Shown: piece by piece, positions 1-15,233 of the stretch
How the letters are laid out: every line of letters begins with the position of its first letter
Position numbering within the stretch: the first letter of the stretch is position 1
Origin: Xylocopa sonorina
Taxonomy: Eukaryota; Arthropoda; Insecta; Hymenoptera; Apidae
Assembly (NCBI RefSeq): GCF_050948175.1
Contig: NC_135200.1
Span: forward strand, 11,213,001-11,277,000
Direction: 5' to 3'
Length of the DNA: 64,000 nucleotides
The notes under the pieces: generated by a model
Seen by the model: only the letters and a program-made list of their open reading frames with translations
The model's database searches: none
Told to the model about the DNA's origin: nothing
Position numbers and translations under genes: made by a program

Positions 1-3000
1 TTTGGCATGGAATAGCCTCTACGTCACTGTAATGCAGATAACTGATAAACGTTATACTCGGAAGATTCTCTTCGCGCCCGAACGATTCCCTCAATTACGG
101 ATATCGCCGACAAATAGCCAGCAATTTACTTTACAGCCTTCGTACGGAGAGACATACAACAGATAAAAGCAAGTTGTCCCATCCTAATGTCACACGTCAG
201 GCCACGAATGAAACGAGCGGAAACGGTCACGCGCGAAACAGGAGCAGCGTGTCGAGTAGTATCCAGCGGAGCGGCCGCTCCAAGGGTAGCTTCGGAGGGT
301 TGTTTATCACCAGAGAAGTTTCGCGAGCTACGTGTCCCGTCGCGCGAACTTTTTGCCCGAATAATCGTATAACGATTAACGCGTCGCAAGTCAGGGCGAA
401 GGGAGGCGTGCCTCTAACTGTGGGGCGGCAAAGGGAACTCCAGGCAGCGTCGGTGTCGGGAAAACACGCGACGCGTCTGGCGACCACGCGGGGACACCTT
501 TTTCTCGGAGGAGGAGGTCTGACCATCTGCCGCCAGCGAGCAGCGTCGAGGACAACGACGCGACGAAGAGCCGCGCCAGAGACGCGCAGAAATGCGGGTT
601 ACTGATTTGAATATCGGAAGAGGGGAGTACGCGCGAGAGAGAGAGAGAAAGAGAGGCGAGAGGGAGGACGACGGCCGCGGGTTTAATTAAAACCGCTGTT
701 TCGCTCGAAGTGCCGCTACGTGTCGTGTCTAAATGAAAATCGAAATATCGTCGAGCCTGTCGAGGCCGTCCGCGAACTTTTCCCTCTTTTTTACACCGCG
801 CGACCGCGGCTCGCATCCTCCCGTCGTCGACCGTATACCGGCTTGCCCTAGTACGACGCCCTGGCGCCGCCCTTCCTACCCTCGCGTCAAAATCGACCCA
901 GCTGATCGACCCGGACGGAGCCAACCGAGTTATTCGTCATTCGTGAAATTGGAAACCTCTCTGCGAACGGATATTGGATCAGAGAGCGGACTGATTTTGG
1001 ACGACCGGAAGGAACAGGAGTTTGCGCGAGGACTATATTAGACGAGCGTTCGGAGACGTATCGGGGGTGGCGTTGGCTCGTTGTGATTCGATGGACTGAT
1101 TGAGATGCATCGATGATTGGTACGCCGCCCCGTTCGAGGCTTTCTTACGTGCTTTGAGATTCTATCATTGCTGATCCGCGAATTGGAATCTTTCCTGCCT
1201 CTTCAGTTGTACATCTCTTCTTCTTATAATTGATGTTCAGTCCTTTCAGTCTACAGGGTTCGAACCCTAAAGATTCCAGAAATGCCTGTAATGTTTCTCA
1301 GAAAGTATCCAGAAAGAAACTGCAGGTGAACGGTTCGCTCGCATCGTTTCGAAGAATCGGTCAGAGTCCGTAGAAGTTGAAAGCTGCCCGTGGCAGAAGG
1401 GTCTGTTTCTCCAACGCGCGCGTTTCAGCGCCGTAGTTTACGATCCGCGGCGAAAAGAGTTATAGGAGTAGCCGAAGCGGCGGCTTCTTCTCTCGCCGTG
1501 GCCGGAATATTCATAGAGGACTTAATTACGCCTGAACGAGCTCGTTCGTTCAAGCCGAGAGAGCGTCTAACAGGTACGAGTGGCCCGCGAGGGAGGGACT
1601 AATCGGGCACGAATTCGCGGAACGAAAGCCAGAAACGATTGCGCAGAAATTTATTGGACGTCGTTAATCGCGTGGGCCACGGTCGGGGCGGGTCTGAAAA
1701 GTTCCAGGACATCGGTCTACCGACCGTTATTGGCTTCCTCGAGAAATTCTCGTGCGTCACACATTTCCGGAGAGCCATCGCTTTCGCCTCTTTCGCGTCG
1801 TTCTCTCGCGTTTTCTTAACCTTCGCCTTCCCTCCTCTTTTTAATTGTAACCACGCTACGCAGAGGCTCGTTCGAGCGCGGTCCAGAGTCCATATTTCGA
1901 TGTTTACTCGTCGAGCGTCGATGGAAAGCTCAGACTGCCCAGATTCGATTTGTCCGGCAAAGTGGCTCCCGTTTCCCACGTTTCGACGGTGCGGAACGGG
2001 TGAAAAATATTTCCGAAGCGGTCCGCCGCTGTAAGCAAACAGAAACCCCGGCGACCATTGGCATCAGGAGCCGCCCACGCGATAGATTCATCATCCTAGT
2101 TTGTTCGTTTCCAGCTCACGTGTCGGCCACATGTTCATTCTCCTATTTCTTCCTTCCTGTTTCCCTTCTTCTGCCGGGCAGAGTCGAGCGGTTGCCTCTC
2201 GGACGTCGAGCTTCCGACACGACCGAAAGCGGACGGGACGGACTGATGGGACCTCGTTCGTCCTCGATAAATGATCGCGCGCTTCTTCAGCGATTTTCAT
2301 CCAGTCCAGCGAGCACCCAGCGCACACCCGCCCCATCCCTCTTCCCTCTGTCCCGGCCTCGGCTCTCCACCGAAAGAATCCTTGATAAATGACCGTGGCT
2401 AGCCACCTAGCAGCGTCGCTCGCTTTCCCCGGGCCGATTCGATCTGGTCCGTGCGAGAGGTACCGGTTCTACCGCCCTTTGCAAGTAAATTAGTGCTCCT
2501 CTCCTCCAGTTTATCGATCGTTCCGCTCCCTCCTCGTCCCTGACGCGCTTCTTGCGTGCAGGTGTCGAAACGATTGATTTCGTCCCCTCGTCCGCGCATT
2601 TATCCGCTCGCGGACGGATGAGTTATCGTCCCGATTCCAAAAGGACCAGCGCGACGATAAGGAATTGCGTCTCGGAGTTATTATTTTATTCGACATCTGG
2701 AACCTGTAGCAGGCTCAACGACCTGTGCCTCGAGATCGTTCGAGGTTGCTCTTGGTGGGTTATGTATTCACGGTTCCATTTCAGTCGAGGCGAGTGGATT
2801 TAAAGTTCCTCGAGACTGGCCTCGCGATGCTCGCGGAGGCCAAGGTTAATCCGGTGGGACGCGCGACCCCCTTTTTACGGTACCGAGTACCCAGGGTTAT
2901 CGACGTTACCCGTCGTGGAAGGTGCTCGACCCTAATTATGGCGCGCGATACGTTTCCCCCTCGACTTTCATCCGGACGCTCGCACGCGCGTACACGCCCG

Positions 3001-6000
3001 GATTAAAGAGGCAAGAACCGTCTCGGACAATTTCAAGGTCCCGCCCGCAGACCAATTATTCATCGACCTGGCCCGATACGCTTTCCTCTCGGTTCGACGA
3101 ACGCGCAGCCCCTCGCGTCCAACTTCTGCGCTCGCTCGCCTTCTCCGAATCCCGTGTTATCTCCGCGAAACGGAAATAGGGCGAGGCTTCCAGTCTTGGT
3201 GCTCTCGGTTAAAAATAACCAACGAGAAAAACCGAACGCAGACGAGAGCCAATCGGCCGATCGAGGAGTTGGAGGACACCGGCGCAGAGCACCACGTAAG
3301 GGAGATTTTTCTGCCAAAGCCAGACGCGAGACCCACGTTCTCTTGTTTCGTTCTCTGTCTCGTTCTGTCCTGTTCTTACACCACCTTCTACCATGGATTC
3401 CGCGTCTCTTCGCCGGTCTGAGGAAATTCCAGCGGATTTAAGAAGGCAAGGGGTTGATTCCTAGGCTGATCCTTAAGGAAGCCCGTAGGCAGAAGCTTCT
3501 GCATGTAAATTTTGGAGATCCAACGGTCGAGAGTCGAGCATATTTTAAAAATACCACGTTACATGAAACGTCGGGAGTTCGAGAAGGTACTTTACTAATT
3601 TGCAATTTTCTGTTCGAGAGCAGTTATAAAATAATCGACCCTGCGATCTTCCCGTCCCTTCGATTCCTCTCTGGAAAAGCGCACAATGCGAGGAAGAATG
3701 AAGATTCTTAACCGTCGCTTCCGTTCGAAAATAGTTATCCACCGGAACCATTCATCACCCCGTTGTTCCTCGCTAGACAGCGAGACGCGCACACCACGTT
3801 CGACTCATCCACGGGGCGCACCTTGAATCACCCCTAGATACCATTATCTCGGCAGATAGGGCGCGTAACGAGAGAGCCGCAAGTTAGAATGAATGCGACG
3901 GGCGGGCAACGAAAAGAAAGAGCCTGGTGATCGCGAACGAACGGGAAAAGGGCGCGGACCGCGTCAAGAATGGTTCCTTTGTCGCCGGCGCCGTGGGTGA
4001 CCGAACTTCCGCCACCGCGGCAGAGGAGGCCCTCTTCTTGTTCGCCCTTCGGGCGCGGCTTTCAAGGGGCCGCGACGCGCTTCGACCCCATAATGGGGAG
4101 GTCGCATGAATGCGTAACGAGGCGGTCCGCGACTGGTTCGATTCTCGTGCGGCATAATTCCGTCGATAAATAATTCTCCCCGCGCGTCTTTTCCGCGCCG
4201 GCTCGTCCGTCCCGTCGACAGAGGAACTCGGCTGGAGAAGTCGCCGCTTAAGCCGGATTCAGGCCTAATGGGCCGAGCGGTTATTCCACCGGCGAACGAG
4301 AACGATCAGCCTGCGAAGCTTTCATCCTGGCAGACGTTCCGAGGCACGCTAATGGCAGCCGAACTTGGGCTCGCGTCTGCGAAACGCAGCTGGACGTTAA
4401 TCTCGTTTCTCGATGCCTGGGGATCTGTGCTCCTTTCTCCGGGGACGTCGTGATTAGACGGACCTCTGTCCCTCCCCCTCGTCTCTTTTTTAACCCTGTT
4501 CTCGGGACCACCGTGCTCGAGTTCGCGTAATCTCGCCCCGGCGCCGCGATACGATCGTCCTCTGCTAAAATGCTGCCGTATAAGCGGGGATTAAGCGATC
4601 TCGAAAGGATTTGCATTCTTCTGTTCGCGACTCGACTCGAGGAGAGAGAGCGCGCTAAGAATCGTGGCGTTCGTAAACGACAGAAGAAACGGAAGGAACG
4701 AGTGAACCGCGGCCAGGTTTTTATCGGTCGATCCATTATGGCGCGTTTGTCAGCGAGGTAAACGAGACACCCTTTGCGCGTGTTACGCGCGACAGAACCG
4801 CACGGGGTGGAACGATCGAAACGCGCGTGCACGCGTAGTCGCGTTTCGTTTATCGCGGGGCTAATGCGTTTCTTGCCGGCGGAGATCTCTCGCGATGTCT
4901 CTCGCGAGGCTAACCGGGCGCATAAGCACCCTTTATGCACGCGGGTGTCTGCCAGTGGCCTGGCTGAGTCGATCAGAAGGTTGTCTGTAATCGGTTCAAT
5001 GGCTCGCGCTGTGCTCGCGTCTGGCTGCGATGGATCAATCCGGACGTTTTTCGCGCGTGCTTCTGCTCTCTTTGCGCCCCGATGTTTCTTCTTGTTATTC
5101 GGATAGAATGGTAGCTGTTGAATGCGCCTACATTCAAGACGAGAGGAGATAAATTTAGATTAGATGTTTAATTGATGATCTACTTCATCAATGATCAACG
5201 AGTCTACACCTAATCTACGTTAAGAGATCGAAGATCTCTTGAGGCGATCGTTGTGGTTTCCGTTACTTGTTAGCAACAACAAACGTTAAGGTTTCAACGA
5301 GTGCTTGCTGTTCGTCGAAAGTAGCACGAGAGCCGCGGCAGGGAAAGACGTCAAAAATTAGCTCGTTCTTGCTCGAATGAGGGAGATGCAGCTTCAAAGC
5401 ATCATCGTAAACCATCAGACGTGTCCTGCGCGAAGTGACACATTCGGCAAACTGCGTGTATTTCTCGCCGCTTTACGATTCCATCCGAGGGATGCTGCGC
5501 GAGGGCGAGAGACAATCCGGTGCTCCACTCGAAAGCGGCCAGCAGCAATGAGAGCCGCAAAAAGGCTTGAAAAGCCTCCAACTCTACGGTCCACCGAGCC
5601 CCGGACCTCCCGTGTCGGTTTTATCGCTCGTAAACCTCGAGTTCTCGCGGTCGTTGCGGCACCTATAAACTATCCCCCGTGGATGGCTTTCGCGTTCGTC
5701 CCCCGTGACTCCTCAGGATCTCGTTCACGGGCCCTCCCTCGCGGTTCTTACCCTACGTAGGAACGGGCCATCAGATCAACGCGCGAGAGGCGTCGTCCGT
5801 GAAACGAAAAACGCGGACATTCGTGGAACGAGAAAAGTGGACATCGTCGAAAGATGGCGAAGGGTCTTTGACGCGGGCTTGTACGGAAGCGTGTAATAAA
5901 AGAGATAACGGCAGTAAACTTGACGCTGTAAACGAGGCGCTAGGAAGATTGCTGTAGATAGCGAGTGTTAAACGTACGAGCTGTCGCGAACTGTTAAAGT

Positions 6001-9000
6001 TGCTTCCAATGGTACCAGTGGAATTTACGGGCGCAAGATTCAGGCTGCGCAAAGCACATTGTACGAGGTGCGTTGTACTCTGCTCGTAATTGGAAACTCT
6101 TCTTTCATTGATACAGAGCCAGAGACGCCACCGATAAAAACGCGTCTCGCTGAAGCGATCGTGTAGGTCTTAATTCGACAAGGATCTTACGAGGCTAAAA
6201 AAAGGACGGGCCTCTTCAAGTTCGAAGTTTTAAGCGTGGTCCAATTTTTTTGCAATCTTTATAGGCGGTCGAAATTACCATACTCTGGCTTTTATTATTT
6301 GCAAACGAGAGTTGTTTAAACAAAAAACTTTTCAAATTTTACTCTTTCATAGCATATTTCTGACCCTTAATTACACACGCTGTTCGTTCACTTTCGCGTC
6401 GTGTAATGTACCGCGCGACACATGTTATGTCACAATATTAAACGCGTAATAATATAGCAGGGCGAAGTTTGTATCAGAGCACTATAGTTGGAAACGTGTA
6501 ATTAAGTGGCGTGGAAAGCTTACTTGTTGAATAACGTAAAATTGAAGTGGTACACGGCGCACAGAGGGCAGCAATTACTCCCTCGATTAAGCTCTAACAG
6601 GTTGAACCAAACGCCGATTGAACGCCGACGATTTTCCGTGCCGAAAACTTGGTGTTCAGGCTTAACTGTCCGGGAAAATCGGCTTCCGGTCTATCAATGG
6701 CACGCGTGCATTTCGGTTTTGCGGGTTAACATGGCGGCCTAATGGCCATTTATCGACGCTATCGCCTCGGTAAATGGTGTCGCTGGTAGCCTGCTCTGCC
6801 TCGCTCGGCGTTCAGTGCTGCTTCCGTACACAGTTCGACGTCAAAGAGGTTCCTTCGCAGCCGCACGATTCGGACTAACCGTCGGTCTTGCGGATTTGCG
6901 GTTTCGGTCCATCGTCGCTTGGCCGGAATTCGATTGACAGTTTTCCAAGTATCGATCCGGGCCGCATAGTTTCGCTTCGGGTGAAGATTCGCCCGGTGAA
7001 ATGTTCGCTGCGCGACAAAATGGCCAATCTAACCCCGAAGAAGTGCCCCATCGACTCGAGTCGACTGAAAATTGAACGTTCGCGCCGAGCAGATTTCTCT
7101 GCACCAACTTTGTTCCGCGTCGCGTCAAAAATCGTGTTTTCAGGACTCAGATAAAGATCATTCACCCCCTAAATGATCTCGACTATTCTCGTATTTCGCA
7201 TTCTATAACCGTAATTTATCATTTTTTTACAAGTGCGCGAATATTCACCATGCAATGATACGTATCGGTTTCGATCCTGCAATAAATGCGAGGGGATCGT
7301 CTGCGGAGAAAGCCGGTCAATCGAGTGCAATGAAAACGGGGATTACCCTGATAAATTCGCGACGATATTAAAATGACAAATCGTCCCCGGGATTTGTAAG
7401 ATTGAAAGGATTCGGATCGCGGTCGGGCAGATATGACATACGGATTGTTGGCGACGGGACCGATGGTTTCGCTGCGAGATTCGCGGAATGCTTGAGGGCG
7501 GCGGGGACCGTTCCCTCCGCGAGACGACGCCCTGAGAAATGTAGCGTGCGGAACGAATGCGCGATACTCGGGATAAATGATCGTGAAAAATTCCCGCAGT
7601 CCCGTGGATATTTATCCGACAGTGGCGTATCTAGATATCTGGGGGATTCGAAGTTTCGAGCATAACGGTTCCACCGTGTCGTTCAATCTCCGAGAAAAAT
7701 CTTCCGTCGACTGGGAAGTTTGTTTCGAGTCGAGGGCAACGTTTGCTCGGGGAATCGCGCGAGCAATTCTTAAACATGGAATCCCGCTTGTCTTGGCTAT
7801 CTCTCAGTTTTATCCGCGGTCTCTTCGAAACTTTCCACCGATATATTTTAATTCGTCTAGCGTTTCGTCCGAATTCATAAACGAGGCCGTAAACTTTATA
7901 CGGCCATCGTTCGCGTAGCAAGTCGTAAAATCAACTCGGAAGGTTATCGTCAATTTTTATAGCGAGAGGTCTGTTCGAACCATCGATCCGTACTTCGGTT
8001 CGCTACGTTTCCAAATGGAACGTTCCTTCTCCATCGCTCGCGAGACCAGGAAGAATGGAGGTCCATCAAAACGAGAGAGCGTTCGCTTCCTGCTTCGTCG
8101 GATCGTTATCTAGCGTTTTTCTGGGGCGAACGGGCGGACGACGAGCCAATCCCGCGGAAGAAAGTCTGTTAGGACAATAATTCCCTGCCGGTGATCGAAT
8201 TATACGCGAACAAACCACCACCACCAGCCACCACGGCGGCTGTCGTTTCTCTCGCACCGTCGCTACCACCTCTAACCATCGTGGCTATTCTTCCCTTTGA
8301 CCCGCACCAACCCTCTCTCTCTGCCCTCTCCACCCTTCCTTCCTTCCAACATAAACTCCAACGTCCTCGCAATTTCTCCTGGCCACCCCTCGCGCCGACT
8401 TCTCTACTGTTCCGCATTTGTGGCCCTTCATTTGCAGATAACCACTCGTGGAACCACCAAACAATCAGCAGGACCCTCGAGTGCATCCTACCATTCATTT
8501 CCTTCCTTCCTTCCTCCCTTTCCTCGTCCTCGCCTACCCCACCAGCCAGCTCCTTTTACGCGCGACAACGTTTAAACAGCTAACACCTGGAAAGGTTTCG
8601 CGGCGGGTCGAGAACGAAAGAGACAGAGGACAGCTGGATAGAAGGGAGGAGGGGAAAGGAACACGATGGAAGAGGCTCGAATCGTCTCGAGAGAAGCTTT
8701 GAAAAAAGAAAGGGGTGTCTGTGCCGGGGTCGAGCGCGCACCCTCTTTCTACCCTGGAATTATATTGAAGCGAGCGCGCGAGGGGTCGCGCGACAGACTT
8801 ACCAGCGGCGACAAACGTTGTCCTTTTACGCCCGCGGATGAAAGCTGATTTCCGCTTCCTTCTCTAGAGCCGAGCTGCAGCCTACGGACGTGCCGGGAAG
8901 GAAAACGGGGAATTAATTAATGCCGCGAGGGTGGATTATCGGCCGCGTTTCCAGTTTTCGGCGTTTGCGACTGGCCGAACGGCGTCTATTGAGAATTTCG

Positions 9001-12000
9001 AGATATCGAGTCCCCCGTCCGACATTATCGTTACTCTGGTTTAACGTGCACGGCGTGCAGGCTCGAGGAAATGTGATTTATAATGACGCTGCTTTATTGA
9101 AAACCGCGGCGGACCCGGCCGCGGTACAATAAATATCGAGAACGCATTGTGGGGATTAATTAAATCCGCGAGTTGTTTATATGCGCCGCGAGATCTGTTA
9201 ATGAATTAATTGAAATATCTGCCCGTGAACCGAGATAATCCGACAATTATCGGATACCCGTCCAATTTTCATTACCGTGCAAAAAATAGGCACGTTGTAT
9301 TACATCGGTCTGTAGGAAAGAGATAAACCGCGCGGAATGAGAACAAAAGCTGGCCACGTTTCCGTGGTTTAATGAAACACGTGGTCGAGCCGGAATCGGC
9401 TAAAACGAGTTAAATTTGCCAAAATAATCTGCCGGATAGGAAGGCTTTCAAGAAACGCGCGGATAAATCATTTCCATCGACCGTTTAATCGCTTAATGAA
9501 TCAATGAAACAGCGCGCCAGGATTAATCGCGGTAGCGTAGACCCGCTGTAGTTTCTACATTATGAAAATAACCGCGCGAAGGGTTAAAAGAACGTTCATT
9601 CCACTTTTTTTCTACACGATCCACTTTTGCATTCCCTCGCCGATTTTCCCCACTTTCACTGCCCGTGACAGCTGCGAGCGGGACGAGTTTCCAACCCCGT
9701 CCGCTCGCAGCAAAAAAAGTCGCCACTCTACGATCAATTTCCACGGGAGCCACCCGCGAGAAAATGACACCGAATCGATTCTCACCCTCGTCGTAGATTA
9801 AAGAGGATGACGTTTCAGTTTCTCGACCCGTAATCAAACGACATCCAATACCGAGCAGTCATCGTGCCTCCGCGTTTCTTCTCTCTCACCGTCGTCCACC
9901 CTCCACGAGTGACATCGTCACCACGAGTTTTGCCACGGAACCGCTAAGTGGATCGATATCGTCGCGGCTGGTGTTATGAATATCGCCACCCCGAGGCCAG
10001 TTTTGGGCGAGAGGCGACGTTTCGTCACCGTCGATGGAGTGTGCCGGAAGAAGAAGTCGCTCTTCGTTACCGCTCGAGGGGGAGCCTGAAGAGACGCGCG
10101 GCGCGCCTCGATAGCTTGTCCTCCTCGTAACCCTCCTGTTTGTTTTCCTTCTGCTCCCTTCTGTTTTTCCTCCATTAGCGACTTCGCTACCCTGCCGTGC
10201 GCGTACGTGTGGCCCTGTGTTACTTACCTCCCGCCCCGCATCCCGTCTTACCCGTCTGTTCTGTTGTCGTTCGGTTATCCGCGTCAACAAACACCTGACT
10301 AACTTCTCACGTCTTCGTGACATTTCCCTCGCTCGACAGCCATTCTCTCGCGCGTTTCACGTCGCGCGTTTCTTCCCGTCGATTTCTGTATCGCCGGATC
10401 GGCGTACCGTGCAAACCGATTCGTCTCGACGATATCCGTTTCCCTGTTTTCGAGATCGCCGCGCGTCGATCAACCGCCAAGGCCGGGGTTGGCGAGTTCC
10501 TCGGCACTGGAGCCGACCGCCGGCAGTCTGCGTCAATCTTCCGACGCTCGGGTTTCTCGCCGATTATGCAACGGCATTCCACGAACCAGTTACGTCAAGG
10601 ACGCGCATTCCGCTCGGATGCACGCGCCGGTTGCTTCGCGGGACGCGATACGATACGATCGATCATAGCATCTCGCGGTCGAAAGGTGTGTTGCGCGCGT
10701 ATCGTTTCGCCGATGAAGAAGCCGCGCGTTTCGTTCGCGCTACAGGCGTCTCGACGATTACCGACTTGACGCGTGCTCGTTTTCAATCAGAAAGACGCGA
10801 TGATACCGCTCCGATTGGCGATTTTATTTGTTACTGCTGGATCGTAATTTTTGACCAATTCATTTTCTACATTTTAACGAGGGACTCGTTCGTCTGAAGT
10901 TAAGAAATTTCAATTCTCTTCAATTTGGAGACTCGCGTCCGTAATTGGTACCGTCGCTTTAAACCAATGCAAAAGCCAGCGGAAGGCGCGCGCGAAGTGG
11001 AAACGGTAGTTTCACGGACGAAAGCACGAATTCGGTAATCGCCGAACGTCCCTCGCGTTCTAATGAAAGTTCTCGCGATGGACTAGTTCCGGCACGCCTC
11101 CTCCTTGTCGCGGCAATTGCGAGATCGTGGCCACGCGAAAAGGAGTTGCCCGTTCGTGCGGCACGCGAGACCCGATAACCACACGTGAAAACCCCCGTAG
11201 CCGTTCCGTGCGCACCCACCCCTCGATCGGACGATAACGCGCGCCGATGCCCGCGTCCGCGGTCGGAACTTGACTTTATCGCGGTTACCAAAAGATCCTG
11301 ACACTTTCAATTTCCACCGTGTCTGCCGGACGCGAGCGCCTAACCCAGATCCTACGCTCAGCGCGTCTGTAATTAGAACGTTCGCTGTTGCGAGCTATTG
11401 TTGCGGACCGTGTTTTACCATGGAGGATGAACGCGCGTTTGATCGTTAGTATAGATGGTTGTTAAATGGAACAAATAAGATTGATGCGATTTGGAGCTGG
11501 TTTGGGGCAACGTAATCTTGACTGAAAGTAACTGGATTCAACGAAGGGGCGGAATTTGTTACCAGCATGGAAGATGGAGGAGGCTACTAAGGAAATTCTG
11601 ATTCTCCATTTGAATACGGTCGCTCTAATGCTTCACGAGTAATGGTGGTATTCGAAAAATCTAGATCATACCTGGTTCTCGCAATTTTATAGAGAAATTA
11701 TGAAAATTTAGAAAGATCAGCGGTTTTGTATAAATAATTAAGTACTACTCACCTTCCTTTGTCTCTCTATTTCGATTCAGGTAATATAAGTTAGGGGAAG
11801 TTAAACGACTCGCTAATGCATACGACAAATGGTATTTCTAAACCGTTTCTTGGAAACATTGCAAAATTAACATGAAGACGAAGAGGGCACTATAACCACT
11901 ATTGAAAGCACTTGCTCAAGGAAGAAAACTTCTCCGTTAGACCTTTCGCGTTCGTCCAGTCCCACCGGGAACCTTCCCAGGAATCCCGTGCGAGAGGGGC

Positions 12001-12941
12001 CACGTGTGTCGTATGAATTATTCGTCCACGCTTTTCCTCTCCGTCTGCCGCGCAACCCTTCCGCTTCTCTAATTGCCGTAATCGCTTCGGCGACGTAACG
12101 GCGGAATATTGAAAATTCTGTGCGAGCCAGGCGCCGCTCGCACCCCACGCGTTCCGCTCGTCTAGAATCGCTCCTACGTTGAGCCGCCCACGGTCGCGAA
12201 AGGGGTGAAAACGGCGCGGAACCGGGGTCGAGAAGGACAGTCGGGGTCGTGTTCCGGGATTCGACGATGCGGAACCCTCTTAATCGAGGCTCCGTTCCGG
12301 AACTACGGTTGGAAAAGCCGATACGAGTAATTGTTCCATCGTTATCGAATCGATACATTTTTTACTGACTGGTTTTTTATTCAGATTGATGTACCGTGGA
12401 GTTTAAATACGTAACCACGATGCTTCGTAACAATTTTCATCGATTTTTATGAAAACGATAGTTCAGAGCTGGTATACATACCGTTGGACGGAGTGGCGTG
12501 TGTTTCAATTTGCGCAAAGTTTCGAACGTCGAGCGATAAACTGATCGATTTGGCGTGAAACGAGCCGTGCCGTGCGGTCGTGAAATTGGTCAGAAGTCGA
12601 AGTTCGCGTAATCTCAGCGGGCGAAACAGCAGTTGGGGAGATATAAGGACTTGGAATTGATTCAAATGTAGCTGGCTAGGTGAATTATACTTCTGCGAGA
12701 CGCTGCGCGCTAAAAGCAGGCTAAAACAGACACGACCCTCGTCGGCGCGACTTCATCGATACCTGTCTCCGCTAAGTGCTTTTATTTACGACCACGCTGT
12801 ATGTATCGCTTTGCTCGAACGTACGATATTGATTACGATGAAACCGTGAAGTGTCCCGCCAAGAAGGCAAACCTCTCTGCGATTCTCGTGGCTGGACTTT
12901 ATGTACACGACTATTTATATAAGACGTTACCTCGACGAGAC

Positions 12942-12966
12942 AGAGAGAGAGAGAGAGAGAGAGAGA
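12942..12966 (+). repeat. GA dinucleotide microsatellite
   Basis: Twelve uninterrupted AG/GA units in the mthl1 upstream intron. Confidence 0.95.
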
Positions 12967-15213
12967 ATCATGTAATTGTCGCGATCGTCGGTTATTGCGG
13001 CTAATTAACGTCCGTTCGTTAGTTACTCTTTTCTCGTGCCGCTCTCTGCCTTCTCTAGCTTCTCTTTAACGTCGTCGTTCTGTCGGTCTACTTAGTCTTC
13101 AAGCACGGTCTCCGACGTTGAGAGTTTGAAAACGCGGCGATCATCAAGTGGAAGATCCCAGAGAGTATTAGCCACTTGAAAAATGTATTAAATTACTGGC
13201 GCATTTAAAATGCTTCCGTGGAAACGGCTAACATCCTGCGTTGATAATATCATAATCAAAGTCGTGGACGGTTAATTGCATGACAGATGGATATCGAGCG
13301 CGCGGTTCTCCGCAGAACTGGTCCTCCAGCAAACGTGCAATCAGTCGAGTTAATATATCGGTAATATACGCGTAATTACGTAGCTGGTTAATTGGTAATA
13401 ATAACGGTACTTGTAATATCCGATAAGCAGTATCGCGTGCCTTTCCCTTTTATTTAGATTCCGCCATCTTTGGCAACGATTACCCGAGCGGTACGAACGA
13501 TCGACCGACAAATTGCCAGGGCTACATCGATCGGCCGGCTGGGTCGATGGCCCGAGGATCGATCGATCCGTGACAAACGGGCGAGAATAGAACAGGCGCG
13601 GACAGATAAATTGACAGGGTGACAGAGGAGGGTGACGCAGTTCGGAAGCGAGAAATTCTCTCGCGGGTCGGCGAGCCTCGAACTTCTCCTCGCACTTAAC
13701 CGCGTCTACCGAAACTTTTCAATAAAGCGCGGCTCGCTTTCCATACGTTCCGCAGGGGGGGTCGAACTTTCGTGCCGCTATCGTTCCCGCGCAACATTTC
13801 CCGGATCCTCCGCGTGGCGCACCCCCTTCGAGCCTCGCGGATTATCATTCCTGATCTTCTTTCCGCGGAACTTTCACCCCCCGGGCGTTTCGCCGCGACG
13901 CCACCGTTGAAAACCGACCGGGAATAAAATTAGTTTCGTTCGCGGCGCCGGCCGTTCGAACCGGACAGCTACATCTCCGCGGTAGCTCCAAGTCGACATT
14001 AGGTTCGCTCTCGCTGGGAACTACGAAATTACATGGAATAATTTTGTACCCGGATTACTTCTTCGCCGACGGTACTTCATCGTTTGTTGCGTCGGTTCGT
14101 TTTGTCCTTAACAAAGAGAAGTTTCCTGCGGGAGTAAGAACGTCTGAGATGTCTGACTGCGAAAAATGGGAAACGTCTTCGAGTTACAGTTCAACTTCAG
14201 CCGGGACGACAAAAATCACCGCGGTCCCCTCGTCACGAATTCAGCATGCAAATTACGTCCATGGTAGCCGCTGTTTGGACAGCGTGCAAACATCGTAAAT
14301 GTACCAAACCGTGTCCACTTGAAAGTTACACCGAGATTTGTTAAAGGAACAAGTGAATTTTTAACGCGTCCACTTAATTACAAGAGGCAACCGGGTCGGG
14401 ACAGGCGGCCCGTGCAACGCTTCCTGAGGAACGGTGACTTTTTACCGCGTTTACGCGAACCAAGATAAATAATATCTTCCCCGTCCATCACGGGGGTTCT
14501 CGCGTAACGACCGCTCCTCCTTCCCGTTCCGTATTCTCCGCGAGGCGGTTGGCGCGATACCGTCTGCCGAGAGCTGGCTCCACTACCTCTAACTGGCACC
14601 GCCGCTAATTGCCGTCCGTATAATTACCATATCGGACAGATAAATATAGGGCTGGTGCGCGCTGTAGCCACGGGGACAGCCGGCGATGTTTACGTCCACC
14701 TCGTATAAAGTCCCTCGCCGTGGTGAGGCTGGGCTGCGCTCTAGAGATATGTACAAGAAACCGCGACAGACGGCGGGCAGAAGGAAAAACCGGGGCGTTT
14801 GTAATTCTGCGAGTTTTTTGCGCGAACATTCAGCACCGGAGTAAAATAATGCTGCCGTCGTGGCGGACGAGCTGGTCGAACGGAGCGATGTTTCGACGAC
14901 GCGAAGCACCGCGAAACGAGTCGTTACGCGTCGGTGATACGCGACGGTTCCGCGTCGCGTTGATGTCTACGGATACCTTTAATAATCCCTCGAGCGGCGT
15001 AGACGATTTAACTACGGCCACGAGGCAAGACGGTCCGCGTACAAAGGCTTAATGGCACCGCGACCCTTTACGACCGGCCTGCCCCCTTTTTTCCCCGTTC
15101 GCAAATACGAACGATAAATAGCCTTGGTGACAGGATACAATTAAAAGAAGCTATTTCGACGAGTCCTTTGTCAGGATTTAAGCCCGGTCGCTCCTCCGTT
15201 TCCGCCCTCTCAG

Positions 15214-15233
15214 TCTCTCTCTCTCTCTCTCTC
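15214..15233 (+). repeat. CT dinucleotide microsatellite
   Basis: Ten CT units within a pyrimidine-rich stretch. Confidence 0.95.

Noticed and set aside
1255..1268. AGGGTTCGAACCCT, resembling a tRNA B box
   Set aside because: A perfect palindrome, but no 5-bp T-stem register fits and there is no A box or acceptor stem upstream.
4281..4940. 219-codon open frame on minus strand
   Set aside because: Arg/Ser-rich chance frame in CpG-rich sequence with no recognised homology.
10217..10897. 226-codon open frame on plus strand
   Set aside because: Arg-rich, no domain, no splice or promoter support; overlapping open frames on both strands show it is compositional.
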